A DNA stretch of 64,000 bases from Seriola aureovittata (lineage: Eukaryota > Chordata > Actinopteri > Carangiformes > Carangidae), in NCBI RefSeq assembly GCF_021018895.1, contig NC_079384.1, forward strand, positions 18,715,640-18,779,639, given 5' to 3'. Below are positions 12,738-25,503 of the stretch, piece by piece (the stretch's first letter is position 1; each line of letters begins with the position of its first letter). The translations under genes were made by a program, and so were the position numbers. The notes beneath the pieces are model-generated. The model was not told the origin of the DNA and did not search any database. It was given only the letters and a program-made list of their open reading frames with translations.

Positions 12738-14408
12738 TTTTAACAGACTTTAAGTGATTCCTTAAATATAAGAGTAATATGGAGAACACCTTAAATACTT
12801 AAGTGAACATTTTAAAGAAACCTTAACTCAGACTTTAGGGAAAAACCAAAACTATGAAAATAAAACCCAAGTTGTAATAAACACCCGTCCGCTGAAACTA
12901 TTAGTTGACCTTAATTACTGGGAAACATAAATTTTTCTTATAGTTTTAGTGTAAGCTTCACAAAATCATTACATATTTTTGACAAAGACTGAGGATAAAC
13001 ATATAAAACCAGACTAAAACCTGTGACATCCAATCCAGCCAATAAGCCTCAGCATGTTGTGTGAGTAGTTGGAGGGTGAGACTGTGAACATGGACGGTAC
13101 CACAGCTAGGAGCCGGGGCCTGTATCCTGCTGATAGCGCAAGTATCTGAGACGCCGAGCCGGTTTGTCCAATCAGTTTGTCACACACACAAACACAAACA
13201 GAGCGTTCGATCGAGCTGGGAAATAAACTGCAGTGAACTACATGAACAGCACAACAGGGGAAGAAGCTGCAGTGACGTAATGTAGTCACAGAGGTTGTGT
13301 ACACTTAAAACACACTTTTCAGACTTTGCATCTCAAAGTTAGATCATTCAAACAACTTCATATCTTTAGCTTAAGTAAAAACTACAGGATTACACTTTAA
13401 TAAATATCCCATTATAAGTCCATCAACCAATAAACATATTAAGGTAAAAATGTGAAAAAAAACCTATTCATTATGAAGAACATGTATATATTTGTGGATT
13501 ATTTTTTGGTGCTTTAGAATTTAAGCAGTATTTCAACATTAGAGCAGAACAGTGAGACAAACTGCAGAGTCAGGTGATAATTCTCAGTGTGTTTGTCACT
13601 ATTAGCAACCCCCTCAACACACGCAGTCATTTGATGCATTATTATTATTAAATCTAATGATTGGTGCAGCTTTAAAATGGAAATACTCAAAGAAAAGCAC
13701 GACTACCTCAACACTTTAAAGCCCTGCAGTTTCCGTTTGTTTACTGACTGATAAACACAGCTCATAGTTGGCAGCCAATCCTGAGCCTACAGCTCTGCTC
13801 TGGCACTTCACAGTCCGACTGAAAGCACCTCTGTCTCTCCTAAATAACACCCACCTTCCTCCAAGTGAGAAGTCCCACCCCCTCCCATCCAAACCCTGCA
13901 GGCCTCACCCTCACCCCTCAGCGAGTTCACATCAGGAGCAAAGGTGCACCTTCACAGTCCTCAGTTGTTCTGCTTCTCTCTCTCATCTTATCACGAACAT
14001 TCAAGTTAAAACAACTTTCCAGGGAGTAATTTGAGTCTGTTCGTTAACAGCTTCACTTCCTGCTGCTGCTCCACAGAGCTACTGAACATGGGCCGGAGGT
14101 GTTTGATGACTGAGGTGTTAATATCCAGGGCCACTGATTGGTCAGTGCACCCTCTCTCACCTGAGAGAAACACACTGTGCATTCACGTCCCTTCGTTTAC
14201 AGTTACTCAACCATCGCAGACCTTCATGTGACCTCGCCAGCAAAACTGAAGAATGATTTACCAGCAGCTTGACCTGAGCTGTATTCAGAGTAAACACTGA
14301 GTTCATTCACTGAACAGTGATTTACAGGTTGGAGGATTAGAGGAGTCAGCTGAGTCTACTTTTTCATATTGATGGCTGGCGGGCTGTAAGTGGTTGAATC
14401 ACATTGCA

Positions 14409-14890
14409 TTAAAGGTCCCATTTAGTATAAAAGTAGATGTCCATGTGTCCATGTGAGCAGGTCTAGGTTCTATATTAATACTGTGAAAGTATCAAAGCCT
14501 CAGTCCACAGAGAAATGCACACAGCCTGTATTCAGAAACTGAGCCTTAAAACCAGCCGTCAGGACTTCTGTAACTTTGTGATGTCACAACAAGGTAGTTT
14601 CCACTATCAGCCATGCTGCAGGCCCCGCCCCAAGCCCCGCCCACCTGGACCCATCATCCAAAACCTTGCAGGATTTGGTTTCTCTGACTGTTTACCTGAT
14701 TTTAATTGGATCACTCAGAAAACAGTCAGCCAATCAGAAGAGAGGCTCAGAGCCTGTTTACTGAGTTAGCCTCCGGCCAGTTCACAACTGAGAGAGTGAG
14801 TGGTCACTTTGTAACCAAATTTCCAGCAAAAGACCAGATACTTGAGCAGCGGTTGTCTTTTAGTGGAGTACAGTCATGTTTTAATTTGTG
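14409..14890 (+). repeat. common fish dispersed repeat, probably a non-autonomous DNA element
   Basis: The segment starts TAAAGGTCCCATTTAG and contains the ordered motifs CTGTGAAAGTATCAAAGCC, CAGTCCACAGAGAAATGCAC, CTGTATTCAGAAACTGAGCC and TTTGTGATGTCACAACAAGG, then a CCCCGCCC-rich block. I recognise this motif series as a repeated fish sequence. The borders are approximate. Confidence 0.6.
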
Positions 14891-17384
14891 AACTCTTGAA
14901 ACACAGAAGTACCTTTTTGCCAATCCCTCGTTACAGGGTTAAAAACCACTGAAGGATTGATTCTTAGTAGCTGTTGTAGCTTTACCTGGAACTGTTCCCT
15001 ATTTGTGCTTAATTAGACTCTTCCTCTGATGACTCCCTTGTTTGCCTTGTTATTGGAACTCCCTCTGAGGGAAAAGCCTTTGCTGTATTTTGAAAGTCAT
15101 TACAATCATCAGCCACTAAGACTTTGAGGATATACGTATCTACGTTGTGTTAAACTCTTATAGACACTGTTATAGATTTATATGGTAAAAAAAAAGAGAT
15201 TATGCATGGGTTCCTATGTCTTTGATACTGATCACTATCTGTGTATGTGTATGTGTATGGAAATATGGTTATGCAGATGATGCATCATCACATTTAAAAT
15301 CATTGCCATCGTTTTTTTTGGTAATTGCAATTCTGACCCAACTCAATCAAACACAAAATATATTGATTTCTAATTTTAGTTTCAGTTTGACTTGTGTGAG
15401 TAAACTCACCGCTCTCCTGTTTCAGCTTCCGGACACATACATAAACATGTTTCTGCCAATTCTGACAAGTTCCCATTTGAGGTGCGCCTCATTGACTTGT
15501 CATTTCAGGGCAGTGGCACAGCTGCCGTACACTCTGCGGTAAATGAACAGTGTGGTCTTTGTACGCTCAGGACAAAGCTGGTGCTGTGAGTCAGGCAGGA
15601 AGACCTTGAGGAAGGACACCTGAGCACCAAAACACCTCCCTGCTACCTTTTTTAACCGAGGCTGTCACATTCCCAGCTCATCCTCGCAGATCCACGAATG
15701 CTTCGTTATCTGAGAGGCTGCTGTTGGTGCATCTCTGCACATGAAGTGGGTGCAGTCAAACAGTAAAAACCTTGTTGCCACTTTTTTATATTTTGAGGGA
15801 CTTGAGGGAACCTGTTTGCCCAGAGTGTTGACACAGCTGCAGTTAGAAAATACCCCTTCACTCAGGAACCACTACTGTATCAGAAGCATATGTCATGAGC
15901 CCAGATAATCCGAACTCTGAACAACCCCTCTGCTAAACCCTCCACAATAGAGGGAACATGTCGTTTGCCTCTGATTTGAGGAGATAAAGTTGTTATTTTG
16001 TTATTTATTCATTGATGCATCTCTAAAATTCTTTTCTTTTATATCTTTGTTTGGGTTACATTCCTGGAAAATCTTTCCAATACACAGTTGGACAGTGCAG
16101 TTTTGTAGAATGTGCAACAAGTTGTTAGAAATACTTCCAGTCCTTTTGTGCACTCCGGGTTTCAGTAGGATTATCAGTGATGAAGCTAATCCCTCAGCTC
16201 CTGCAGAATGTCTGCAGCCAGAGCAAAGCTGTGTCTTGTTTGTATTGAGTCAAGCTTTTTTTTTTTTTATACTAAGAATCCTTGAAAACTTTCCTTTCCT
16301 CATTAGAATTCATCCATAAAGGTTTTTGTTGTTGAAGATACACACTCTTGGTAGTTTTTGTCCCAATAGAGCCACCAGATTCCAAAAATGACGCACCATC
16401 TTGCTGTTAATGTTGTCAAATTTAAGTCGTCCATGGAGTTAAATAATGTTTATATGTCAAACTCATCTGTACAAGGCTGCCAGGAATTTTCTTAAAGACC
16501 CAAGGGATTCCTCAGTCCGTACCTTGGGAACCATTGGGTCATGTGAAATATTTCAAACTTTATCAAAAATAGTCTCCCTCCCTTGAGCTTCTTTTCTTTA
16601 AGTATTTCATGTGCTTGACTTAATCTGTCTTTCACCCAATCTGCAGGCAAAGGGCCCCTCAGGAAATGACCTCCGGGGACTGTAGGGCTCCAGGATTTCC
16701 AAGGGAAAAGGTGTTGAGATAAACCTAATCCAGCAGCAGAGGGGTGGGGGGCTGTTTGACTAAAGAGGCTGGTGGCAGTCTTGGAGAAAACAGACCTTTC
16801 AGTGTTCACATATGTGACATACCTGGGAGACTCTCTGAGCTGACCCACACGAGCCGATACCAAACACTGCTTGATCATCTTAACCATGAGCTATATTTAG
16901 TTACATTGTACATGAATGCACCTCTTTATCCTATAATGTGCAAAATGAACATTTTATGTAATATTTCTCATGATTGTGTTGTGTCAAGTGGTAAAGGAAG
17001 TATTCAGATCCTTGACTTGAATAAAACTACTTACACCACAGAGTAACAATACTCCATTACAAGTAAATGCCTTGCATTGATTCATTTATCTTTATTGATG
17101 ATGGATCAAATGACTGTATGCACGTGAATGGTGTTATTAGTCATCACAACCCCTCAGAGAACGATCCCCTCACTCTGAAGATCCCCTCCGCTCTGCAGAA
17201 CGTTTCAGCTAATTGTTTTGGTTTTATTGGTGTGTCTGTCGGATGTGTAAATAGACAAGTGTTTTCCATATCAACATCTTTGCTATATCAATATTATAAG
17301 GCATTTCCACTCTTGTGTTAACAGCAATTGTCACCCAACTCAGCAGTTCCCCTTAGCTCCAAGTTTTAGCTTGGTTTCATTTGA

Positions 17385-17516
17385 CCTACCTACCTACCTA
17401 CCGACCGACCGACCTACCTACCTACCTACCTACCTACCTACCGACCTACCTACCTACCTACCTACCTACCTACCTACCTACTTACCTACCTACTTACCAT
17501 CCATCCATCCATCCAC
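17385..17516. repeat. (CCTA)n tetranucleotide microsatellite with CCGA and CATC variants
   Basis: About 30 tandem 4-bp units, mostly CCTA, with CCGA interruptions near 17401-17411 and a CATC tail. It translates as PTYL repeats but is not a gene. Confidence 0.95.
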
Positions 17517-18069
17517 TGGACAGCTTATTATATCTACCTTATGTCACTGTATGAATTGATTCAAATCTGTTCTGTGTGTTTGAATTTTGTTTGAAATATG
17601 AACTCTCGCTAACAAAAACCTCTGTGGAGTGGAAAATATTATTATAATGATAAAAGCCATTATCATAATATATAACTGAATCACTGAGGCTATTGAAATT
17701 CATGTTGGTGTTCATTCTGTTTATACGGCTACCTTCTATTCATCTATTTGTTACTCTTTAGAGCTGATTCGATATCCCTCTGTCTCTTCTGAATAATATC
17801 AGCCGCCATTAAAGTGTGGTTGGTTTGATGTGTTTGAATAAAGATCTGAGTTTCTATGAAGCATGACTGTGACTGAGGCAGAGCCTCTCCTTGGGATAAA
17901 GTCACATTGTGAGCTGGGCCTCTGGTGAGATAACATGCCCCACCACACACCTGGTATCTCATGCTAGGCCCAGCAGCTGCCGTGTTTCCACACCATGTTA
18001 CCATGGATGTGGCTTGCAAACACTGAGGTCTGTGGGGACTTCAGACTCACGCTCTCTTCCATATACTAA

Positions 18070-18098
18070 ACACACACACACACAGACACACACACACA
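18070..18098. repeat. (CA)n microsatellite
   Basis: CA repeat with one GA interruption. Confidence 0.85.
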
Positions 18099-19278
18099 TC
18101 TCCTCATGGATCAGTGACTGGGTCACATAGTTAAGAAAGTGGCAGGGTACGGTAGGTATGGCATCACTGAACCACAGTCACACAAAGAGAAACTGCATGA
18201 AAAGAGGGTTTACATTCACTCACAAGCACAGTGAAGTTGTTTCACTCACTAAATTTGCTTTACTGTGGTTTTAATGCTCTTTCAGTGCAGTGACACATAA
18301 TTCATCAAAATCTAGGTCAGTGAAAACCTTAAAGAGACCCTGTAATAATAGTTTGTGCTTACATTATGAAACCTAAATATGACTCCAGCTTTAGTACAGT
18401 TGTATGGGGAACATATCAGTTTCCTCTACCAGAGGTGGGACTAAGTTGCAAATCACAAGTATGTCTAAAGTCTGGGCTCAAGTTAAAACCAGCAAACCCA
18501 AATCCTAAAGTTTGTGTTTTCATTTCGTATAATAAATGCATTACTTTCAGATAAATGCATATTGCAAAATGATCAGGTTTGCTTTGGTGTGTTATTCCTG
18601 TGGCATTATAATTAGTCTCTATTTTTTCACCACAGCAGGGACTTTTTACTAAAATGTGATAACTAAATTGTGAAGCCATTCACCAACAGACAAGGCAAAA
18701 TAAAACAAACAAAAAAAACCGAATTGTAACCACATTAAAAACAAGCCCAGCATCTAGCTTGTAAACACACACTTAATAAACATGTTGACCTGTGCAACTA
18801 AATGGAAATCATGTTGCTCGGTCTCAGCAACTGATGACATAGCCCTGACAAGGCACATGCAGCCTCTGAGCTGCAAACAGAAGCGTTTAAAGCAATTAGC
18901 TGGGCCTGTTAAATCATGTATGGCAACAATACAAAACAAAATGAACCTAAGCTACAGTGACTTCTGACTCGTAACAAAAACTCACCATCAAATAATGCAG
19001 TATATTCTTTATTAAAGGATAAATAATGTGTATTACACTGTTGCATATTTGGAATATTCATAAAGACACACAAAGATATGATGTCCTCATAATTTAATGT
19101 GTGGGTTGTTTGTCTCCTTATAGCTTGATGTGATATTTGTACAGGCTTCATTGCAGCCTGCCTCTTTCTATTACATCTTTACATAGCAAATATGCATGCA
19201 ATACTGACACCTGCTGGACAGAGATCGTAAATGCAGCCGGTCTCTTACGGCACGCCCTCAAACTGTTCTGCGCTTTCT

Positions 19279-19337
19279 ATTGGTTAAAATTTAGAAAGGA
19301 TGCCATTTGATTGGTCATTCACGTTTCCGTCGGCCAA
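19279..19337. promoter_or_regulatory. oxld1: oxld1 promoter with three CCAAT boxes
   Basis: Two inverted CCAAT boxes (ATTGG at 19279-19283 and 19310-19314) and one forward box (CCAAT at 19333-19337) fall within 60 bp, about 180 bp before the first coding ATG. This clustering is typical of NF-Y-driven housekeeping promoters. No TATA box is visible. The transcription start is probably near 19.4 kb. Confidence 0.5.
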
Positions 19338-19515
19338 TGAACTATTTTGTTTACAACGACACACAAAGGTCATAGTTCAGGACGAAATGAATTGACGCAA
19401 CGAGCTTGCAAGACAAGTATAACGGTGGATACAACACCTGGAGGGAGAAGCAGTGTACAATACAATGTAAATTAATCATTCAGATACATAATCAGGCTCC
19501 GTATGTTCTCCGGTG

Positions 19516-21296
19516 ATGCTGTGTTTGGGGGTAAATGCAGTGAGGTCGTCGGTATCTTTACAGAAGGTAAGCTAACGGTACGGAAGCTACTAAATTAGCA
19601 AACATTATTCCCAGGCGTTGACTTTGACCTAACCTTTCCTTTACTCGCCTCTCTTGGTTGTATTTATATAAAATAACCCGTATTGTTTCTTCTGTTTTAA
19701 CAGCGGGAGCCTCTATTGTGTTTCACAGTCATCTATAAGACAGAGAAAAGCCGCTTGTAGCTTTGTTAACTTTAGCTAATTTAGCCGAGTTTTGGGCCGA
19801 AGCTCAGTGTCATACAGACAAGACTAGTAAGTTTTTAATCACACCTTGTACTTTGATTAGACTTCGTTAGTCCAAGTCACAGTTTCTATCTGTCATGTTA
19901 TCATCATTTGTACAAGACAGTGTCTTTGAAGACTTATCACGAGGTGCAAAATCTGTCTACCGTCTGTCCCTGTGTAAAAGTTTCAGGCACATTAGATCCG
20001 TCTCACAATCCCATCATGGAGGCGTCTGATTGGTCCCAGGTTCATTCTGCTGCTGGACAATGAGCCCAAACACACAGCCAGAGACATAAAGATCTATCTC
20101 CAGAGACCAGGAGAACAAGGAGTCCTGCCAGAGATGGTGTGGCCCCTCACAGAGCCCCTGATCAGGGCAACGTGGATTACTGCACTGCAAATAGTTTTGC
20201 ACAGCACTGTACACAAAGTATTTTTCGACAGAATAAGGACTCTGGGTTTTGTCAAGGGACAAGGGAAACAAGTAAACGAATAATGCTTTTAATGTGTACA
20301 AAGGCAGCTGCTTTAAGACTGACTGAAAAAACTGAACCTATCTTACAACTTGCAGTGATAATTACACTGGAATCTTAACATCAATGAAAGTGTCAGTAGT
20401 TAAACCGGTATTTAGTAATAATATAAGAGGCAGAAAGTGGGACTGTATTGTCTCCGTTTAAAAGCAGCAGTTTTATGTGGACTGAACTGTATATGATAGA
20501 CACAAGATCACTGTTAATAACGTAGGAGTGCTAGTATCAGGTCATGTCATTTGTCCTGCTTTCCCATTCATATATGATACTGTGACATCTAAATGGAGCA
20601 GGGCTGTACCATTTACAGTTGTGATTTTCCTGCTGTCAACATTATGTTTTGAAGTTTTTCCTAACAGCAGAACAAGTGATGTCACAGCTTTGTGAACAGT
20701 CTGGCCCCTTTCCTCACACTGTCTTTCTTCATGTCCCTGTCTCATTAGTTTTACATGTTTGAATGATTCCCTCATTTCAGATTCTCCATGTCTTCCTCCA
20801 TCTAGAAATACAGAGGGAAGAAGTAATTACATGTAAAAAAGATGTTTTCAGAGTTTGATTAATGATTAGTCATACATCATATCCTATTGTTTTTCAGCTG
20901 TGCATCCTGTCCCTGCTGCACATGAGACATCGTTTCTATCATTGCCCTCAGCAGTTATGGAGGAGAGGTCTGTACATAGGGACCACTCGCTGCCTCTCTA
21001 CTGGACCACATTCACCTCCTCCTCCTCCCACGCTGACTGACTCCCCTGAGTGCACTGAACCAGGACCCAACCGCAGTACCTCTGCTTGGTCTCCTGACCA
21101 GGGTCCACCGCCTGCTCCCACGTATTGCTGCATGAGTGGCTGTCACAACTGTGTGTGGATCGAACATGCGGAGCAGCTGTTGGAGTATTACCACGACGGA
21201 GGCGACCGGGCGCTCGCCGCTGTTGAGGAGAACGTCCTCGACGAGAACCTTAAAACCTACTTAAAGATGGAGATTAGACTGTTGAAAAAGACATGA
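19516..21296 (+). CDS. oxld1: oxidoreductase-like domain-containing protein 1, mitochondrial
   Basis: Two exons join in phase: 19516-19566 and 20898-21296, giving 149 residues, close to the human protein length. The N-terminus ([16 protein letters not shown], then [16 protein letters not shown]) is basic and free of acidic residues, as expected of a mitochondrial presequence. A proline-rich linker follows. The C-terminal oxidoreductase-like domain (about residues 90-149) has the hallmark [11 protein letters not shown] cysteine cluster and [15 protein letters not shown]. The exact biochemical role of the family is not established; the cysteines could bind metal or be redox-active. The ATG at 19516 was chosen because it keeps phase with exon 2 and gives family length. 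An in-frame alternative start is at 20928, and an out-of-frame ATG lies just upstream at 19503. Confidence 0.85.
19971..20213 (+). mobile_element. internally deleted Tc1-like transposon remnant
   Basis: Within oxld1 intron 1. It begins TGTGTAAAAGTTTCAGGCAC and ends AGTTTTGCACAGCACTGTAC, like the ends of common fish Tc1 elements. Between them lies a decayed piece of DDE transposase reading [16 protein letters not shown] and then EQGVL..MVWP, matching the NDPKHTA...PQSPD region of the family. Most of the transposase is missing, so it cannot be active. Confidence 0.7.
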
Positions 21297-22709
21297 CTGA
21301 TGTATTTACTGCCAGTGGCCTCGAGTGTAAGCACTTTATAACACACTCCACATTTTCACTTCCGTCTCCTTTGGTTGTACATTTCATATCTGCAGAAAAT
21401 TTCAGAAAATCAACATGAGCTTCTTTTATGATGGAAGCTTTGCCCATGATTCCTATCAGTATGATTATCTGACTGATCCTGGTTCTTGACCAGTTAGACC
21501 TCTTTTCAGATCTCAGCAATTAACTTCCTGAGTACAACATGATTATTACTAAAAAGGGGGCAGACAATGCTGGAGCTCCGGAGCTCCTTTCACTCCTGTT
21601 TCAACACAGTGTTGGAGTTTGTATCTAATGAAGAATACCATGTGATAGGTGACGTTTTAAGCTTCAGAAAGAGCTTCATTCAGTTTGACAGTTTGGAAAG
21701 TTTTGTGATCTAATGTGATGGACATTAGTGTGATAAGAGAAGGAGAATAATTAAGAAACATGGTGATGCACACAGTGACACTGAGGCTGAACTACACCAA
21801 TAAGTTATTATTTATATATTTAATATATAGAGAGATTTTGTGTCAACAGAAGTATTTTATATTTAGGCTTTGTGGAAATTTATTATTAATTATTTTATTG
21901 TAGCTTATTGCCTCAAAACAAAAGTACAAAAGTATTACAGATTTGACCCATTAATGTCCACAGTGGAATTTTATGATTTCCTAGGAGAATGTAGGGCAGG
22001 TCGTCCACTAATCAGAAGCTCATTGGTTCAATCCCTGGCTCCTCTATTCCACATGTCGATGTGTTCTTGGGCCTAAGGTGTGTGAGTGTGTGTGATAGAG
22101 AAGCGCTGTGTGAATGGGTGAATGTGGCTTGTAGTGTAAAGTGCTTTGAGAGGTCGATAAGACTGGAGTCTTGAGGAGCCACTGTAGGTTTTGTGAAGCA
22201 GCTGCTTTGTTTGAAGCTTTGAAAATTTTTTTCTGCACAAATAGAAACTGAGCTTCAAAGCTTTATAAGACTACAATCACCCATCATTTATTATGAGAGT
22301 GATATGAACAATGCCAAAAAAATCCCTAAATTTCATCCTAAAATGTTACCATCAAACTCAACCTGTTCCACTCCAGGATTGAATGAGTTAGTCTTTGTTT
22401 TAGTTCATAAGGAGCATGGAGTGTTTGTTTCTGAAAGTGTGGCGTTAGTACAGTATGTGTGATTTAGAATTAACGTGTCAGCACATGTCATGTCAGAAAA
22501 AATTCGCTTAACTATAATTCACTGTTTAACTGTCATGTTCCTTTATTCATGAAGCACACTTGCAAAGATCTGTGATTTATCAGTTGAAGTTTGAACTGAT
22601 ATGTTAAAAGTATATTTTGTAAGTGTTTACAGATCATTTACTTTGTTATATTTAAAGCATATTTAAATTGTGTATTTTAAAATTATTTTCAGGATGTTTG
22701 TTAAATAAA
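21297..22709 (+). other. oxld1: oxld1 3' UTR and downstream sequence
   Basis: No further coding sequence is seen. An AATAAA hexamer at 22704-22709 is a possible distal poly(A) signal. The interval contains a SINE (21988-22190), so the true 3' end may be earlier. Confidence 0.35.
21988..22190 (+). repeat. tRNA-related SINE, internally deleted
   Basis: It carries the fish SINE motif series: CAGGTCGTCCACTAATCAGA, GGTTCAATCCCTGGCTCCTC (B box), CCACATGTCGATGTGTTCTT, GTGAATGGGTGAATGTGGCT and GTAAAGTGCTTTGAGAGGTC. The middle is shortened compared with full-length copies. Confidence 0.8.
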
Positions 22710-23298
22710 TTTTCTTTCAAAGAGTTGTTCTGAGGTCTGTTTTCTTTGGCATCACATCAGCACCAGGAAAAGCCACTAGGGAGCGCCGCATACACATAAA
22801 ACCATGCATCCACTCTCATTAGGATGAAATATTTTGACCTATCTTCTTAACCTGATCATTTCATCATCATGTGGATTCATCCAACAAGAACAGCTCCATT
22901 TCATGATCTCAGACTTTATCTACTTTAATTATAATATAGGAGTTTTCAGATTGTTTTCACTTGAATAAAAACAAGTAAAGAAGAAGAAGGTTGCGTTTTA
23001 AGAGATCAATCAAAGGTTACACTACTTACTTAAAGTTAACAAGTGACTATCTAAATGTAAATTTTGGCATTTTAAATATATAATATAAAAATTTTCAATT
23101 GATCTTAATAAGATTTGGATGCATGAAGGAGGATTCTTCAGGTGGATCATGTCACAGACAGAGCATGTTCAGTCCTGCCATGTTAGAATGACGTCTTTCA
23201 GTCAGCTGGGTCTCAGCAGGTGAACACAGTCTGCTCCTTGTTCATCTCACAATCTCGCAGGAACAGGTTCTGAGGTGACGCTGACCCTGATCTCCCCG

Positions 23299-23434
23299 AC
23301 TGAGTCAGCACTAGTCTGGAATAGTGATACTGTATAAATCCTGATTACACAGGAGCCAGTGGGCAGCTCCTGTAAACGCTCTGCCAGCCGCACAGCACTC
23401 CCCTCTTCTTTGATCTGGGTTACACAGCGGATTA
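23299..23434. promoter_or_regulatory. candidate rod photoreceptor enhancer (NRL/MARE plus CRX-like sites)
   Basis: ACTGAGTCAGCAC at 23299-23311 is a near-consensus MAF/NRL recognition element (reverse complement GTGCTGACTCAGT). Homeodomain-type GATTA cores follow at 23343-23347 and 23430-23434, the latter as GGATTA, the CRX core. The cluster sits about 2.2 kb upstream of the inferred pde6g start. NRL plus CRX co-occupancy is the known logic of rod genes; activity here is inference. Confidence 0.35.
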
Positions 23435-23928
23435 CAGACGAGGCGTTTCACTCATCATACACAGAGCAGTGACTGTGACGTGATGGAAACCAACTCAAGG
23501 CAGATTACTGCCCATACCGCCACTGCAGTGTGTCACTTTGCATCATGCCAGTGTGTAATATTCTGCCAACCTGAGGCTGCACCTGATCACATAAGTAAAC
23601 TGTAGATACAGATTCAGTTCTGCGGGTCACTGAGGTGACTGGAATTGAACCTTTATAAATAACTGTACTGTACTATACTCAGTGACATGTAGTTAATAAT
23701 ACACCAAAAATTCAATCTAATATTAAACTAAAGATTTTGATTCCTTGTGCATATTGTATCAGATAATGTGGTGTGTGTCATATGAGTGAGAACATTCACT
23801 CACTAATGCACAGAGAGATGGGCACGTGTGCCCTCACACCCTCCTGCTGAGAGCTTATGGGTCATCAGGAGCAGCTGGAAGGACACGCCCTCAAGGCAAG
23901 TGATGACAAGCTCCACAAGCTGCACGTG

Positions 23929-23946
23929 CCCCCCCCCCCCCCCCCC
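23929..23946. repeat. poly(C) run, 18 bases
   Basis: A homopolymer followed by CTTC and an A-rich stretch. Its length may be unreliable in the assembly. Confidence 0.85.
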
Positions 23947-24722
23947 TTCAAAAAAAAAGAAAGAAACTGGAACAAATCAATTTAATATGACTGAGCAAGG
24001 ACAGTTCATAACAACTTAAAATTCTCTAAAGAATAAAGAATAAATTCTCCAACACCTAAGAATTCAATAATGCTTTATGTTCTTGAGCTTTTTATCATAT
24101 CACATGATATTCATCAGCAGCAGTCAAAATGCTACTAAATGGACCTGGTGGTGAGATTATTTTGTCAATTTCTGTTTCCAACATCAGAAGTGAACTTTAA
24201 ATCTCTATGAATAGCAAACCCTTTAATTCTGTTTGTCTGATATGATTTGTCCATATAAAATTAAATCTTCTCTATTCTACATTATAATTACATCCACTCA
24301 TTCTCACCTGTTGAAAAATCCAGAAAATTAAAATATTTAAAATGTCACTGTCAGACTGAAAATGTCTCTGACTTTTCTGAACTGTCAAATTTCAGTTGAC
24401 TTTAAGTTTCCACATCACGCTTGTGCAAGTTGCATATTCAACCGATGGAGTAGGTTGCAATACTCCGATGTTGCAATGTTGTATGTTGTAAACATGATTG
24501 TGAACATACATCATTCTGCAGTGTGAAACTCAAACACCAAAAGTGAAGGAACAGAAAGGAAAGAGATTGGGGATCAAGATCATGAGATATGATCAAAAGC
24601 TCTGGTGATGTGGGTTTTAATCAGACAAAGAGGGTTTAATGACAGATGCTGTTGAGCTGGGGATCAGAATGTATGGATTTTGTTTTTGTTTGGTTTTTTA
24701 TTTGTTTGGTTTGGGTTTTTTT

Positions 24723-24736
24723 GGGGGGGGGGGGGG
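24723..24736. repeat. poly(G) run, 14 bases
   Basis: A homopolymer run after a T-rich stretch in the oxld1-pde6g intergenic region. Confidence 0.85.
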
Positions 24737-25503
24737 TAATGACCCATTCAAACAGGATATTTCAGTTTTTGCTACATTAATTTTCACCATACTTTTTAAA
24801 AATGTATCTGTCTCTTGTAAGTCCGAGTTTTAAATCCGAATGAATGAATCAATAGGAAGTCCTGATTGGCTGTGTAGTGATTGATTTGTGTGGGATGTGA
24901 TTTTATATAGATAATTACACTGAAACACACATTAGGTTGATCTAAGAGACTTCTGCAGGTGGAGGATTTGAGGGTTTTGTCTGAAGAAGATGGTGAGACG
25001 ATTGCATAACAGAGAGGGAGTGGGATAGTAGGCCTTTCAGGAAGCGTCCTGCTGCATCCATAATCTATATCTACAGGCTGTATTATCTCATGTGTCCAGT
25101 ATCCAGTGATCTGATTAGCTTTGCTTAGTGTTTTCTTGAGTGTTCTGGAAACGTGTCACAGTAGGCCTCCATCATGCTGAGGGAAGGAAAGTTAACAACA
25201 TCAAAAATGAACAGTTTACATCCTTGGTTTCATCACAAATACTGGATAAAGTGCAAAAAGTCATTGTATATTATTTATTTGTATTAATTCTAATACTTTT
25301 CAAATCATCAACCAGAATCTAAAACCAAAACTTAAACTGAAAACTGACATTACACATCTAAAATGATCATCGCTGCATGATGACTCAGTGAACATCGCAT
25401 CATCATAAAGATAAAAGTTTGGACGTTCATACACTTTCACCTTCTTTGACCAAAACCCCCAAACATGTGGAGTGTTGACATTAGAGCAGGAGGCGGCGCG
25501 CTC

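Larger units (their letters stand above)
8837..19270. other. long gene-poor intergenic interval between gprc5c and oxld1
   Basis: About 10.4 kb without a convincing exon on either strand. Open frames here are short and look like chance. Contents are the repeats listed separately: a dispersed repeat in two diverged copies, an inverted-repeat element at 12.5 kb, a dispersed repeat at 14.4-14.9 kb, and CA and CCTA microsatellites. Conserved non-coding elements could be present but cannot be told without alignment. Confidence 0.6.
22710..25503. other. intergenic region between oxld1 and pde6g
   Basis: No convincing gene. It holds a candidate photoreceptor control element near 23.3 kb and C and G homopolymer runs. 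Short open frames here are unsupported. Confidence 0.5.

Noticed and set aside
17371..17559. ORF coding PTYLPTYL repeats, and CRISPR-like regularity of the tract
   Set aside because: It is a CCTA microsatellite; there are no unique spacers and no conserved protein.
22000..22070. Possible tRNA gene (B-box-like GGTTCAATCCC)
   Set aside because: The surrounding motifs show it is the head of a SINE, and no complete cloverleaf is present.
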